A stretch of 6,768 nucleotides of DNA, from positions 1 through 6,768 of the forward strand of contig JALSQH010000244.1 of assembly GCA_026985515.1 (NCBI GenBank). Direction: 5' to 3'. The stretch's first letter is position 1. Each line of letters opens with the position of its first letter. Of the stretch, positions 6,672 through 6,768 are shown piece by piece. This stretch comes from a bacterium (GTDB lineage Bacteria; JALSQH01). Under the pieces are notes generated by a model. The model ran no database searches. It was not told the DNA's origin and saw only the letters and a list, made by a program, of their open reading frames with translations. Made by a program: the position numbers and the translations under genes.

Positions 6672-6684
6672 GCAAGAAATAGCA
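6663..6684. promoter_or_regulatory. Operator-like inverted repeat over the -10 and start site
   Basis: TGCTAT (6663-6668) and ATAGCA (6679-6684) form a perfect 6-bp inverted repeat with a 10-bp spacer. Its left arm covers the extended -10 and its right arm the expected start site. A dimeric repressor bound here would block the polymerase. No regulator for it is visible in the window. Confidence 0.35.
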
Positions 6685-6712
6685 AATTAGGGAAGTAAAA
6701 AGAAACCATTTC

Positions 6713-6722
6713 AGGGGAGGAG
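6713..6722 (+). promoter_or_regulatory. Ribosome binding site for the gene at 6726
   Basis: AGGGGAGGAG contains a full GGAGG ending 5 nt before GTG at 6726. The good spacing selects this GTG as the start of the truncated gene. Confidence 0.65.
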
Positions 6723-6725
6723 AAA

Positions 6726-6768
6726 GTGGGAAGGAAAAGCTTTGTTGTTTTTTCCTTTTTTCTTTTCT
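6726..6768 (+). CDS. Start of a gene for a probable secreted or membrane protein (3'-truncated by window edge)
   Basis: Only the first 14 codons are inside the window: GTG-initiated MGRKSFVVFSFFLF. Two basic residues at positions 3 and 4 followed by an unbroken hydrophobic run (FVVFSFFLF) are what the n- and h-regions of a signal peptide, or a first transmembrane helix, look like. A strong extended -10 promoter, an operator-like repeat and a well spaced Shine-Dalgarno site all point at this start, so the gene is probably real in spite of its shortness here. It runs away from the ATPase gene and is transcribed as a separate unit. Nothing can be said about its function. The T-rich run alone could mimic hydrophobic codons, which is the main doubt. 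Confidence 0.55.
   Translation, partial: MGRKSFVVFSFFLF

Noticed and set aside
6017-6725. tRNA, rRNA, RNase P, SRP RNA or a CRISPR array in the gene-free stretch
   Set aside because: No cloverleaf, no conserved core of these RNAs and no regularly spaced repeats beyond the two 18-bp copies were seen.

Overview
The window suggests a thermophile-type prokaryote. Codon choice leans on AGA/AGG for arginine, the proteins are rich in Lys and Glu, and the enzyme families (GH57, a DUF3417-type GT35 phosphorylase, a GT4 glycogen synthase) are common in thermophilic bacteria and archaea. Several good sigma70-like promoters (for example TGCTATAAT with a TTGCTT box 17 bp upstream) and Shine-Dalgarno sites favour a bacterium. 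An archaeon is not excluded, because TATACT/TATAAT can also serve as a TATA box. I cannot name the species.

Positions 2-4775 (+) hold an alpha-glucan storage and turnover operon, already under way at the left edge. It contains the C-terminal ~340 residues of a GT4-fold glycogen synthase, a complete GH57 alpha-amylase-type enzyme starting on the base after the synthase stop, and a complete GT35 alpha-glucan phosphorylase whose GTG start lies inside the end of the GH57 gene. Together they would build glycogen, hydrolyse or remodel it internally, and release glucose-1-phosphate. The tight spacing implies one mRNA and coupled translation.

Positions 4814-6016 (-) hold a convergent, more A+T-rich gene for an AAA+ ATPase of the DUF4143 family, probably an accessory gene. 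Two 18-bp direct repeats set 40 bp apart lie in front of it. Each carries the -10 box of a plausible promoter, and the proximal one would give a leaderless mRNA.

Positions 6017-6725 hold no long gene but are not featureless. From left to right they hold the tandem ATPase promoters, overlapping AT-rich palindromes, two further hairpins, a possible small or decaying reading frame on the minus strand with its own Shine-Dalgarno site, a GC-rich hairpin with a T-tract that resembles a plus-strand terminator, and a strong promoter overlapped by an operator-like inverted repeat. That promoter and a good Shine-Dalgarno site lead into a GTG-initiated gene at 6726, of which only the first 14 codons (a signal-peptide-like start) fall inside the window. 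The stretch has the look of mobile-element debris, possibly the tail of an IS200/IS605 tnpB, but this is a guess.
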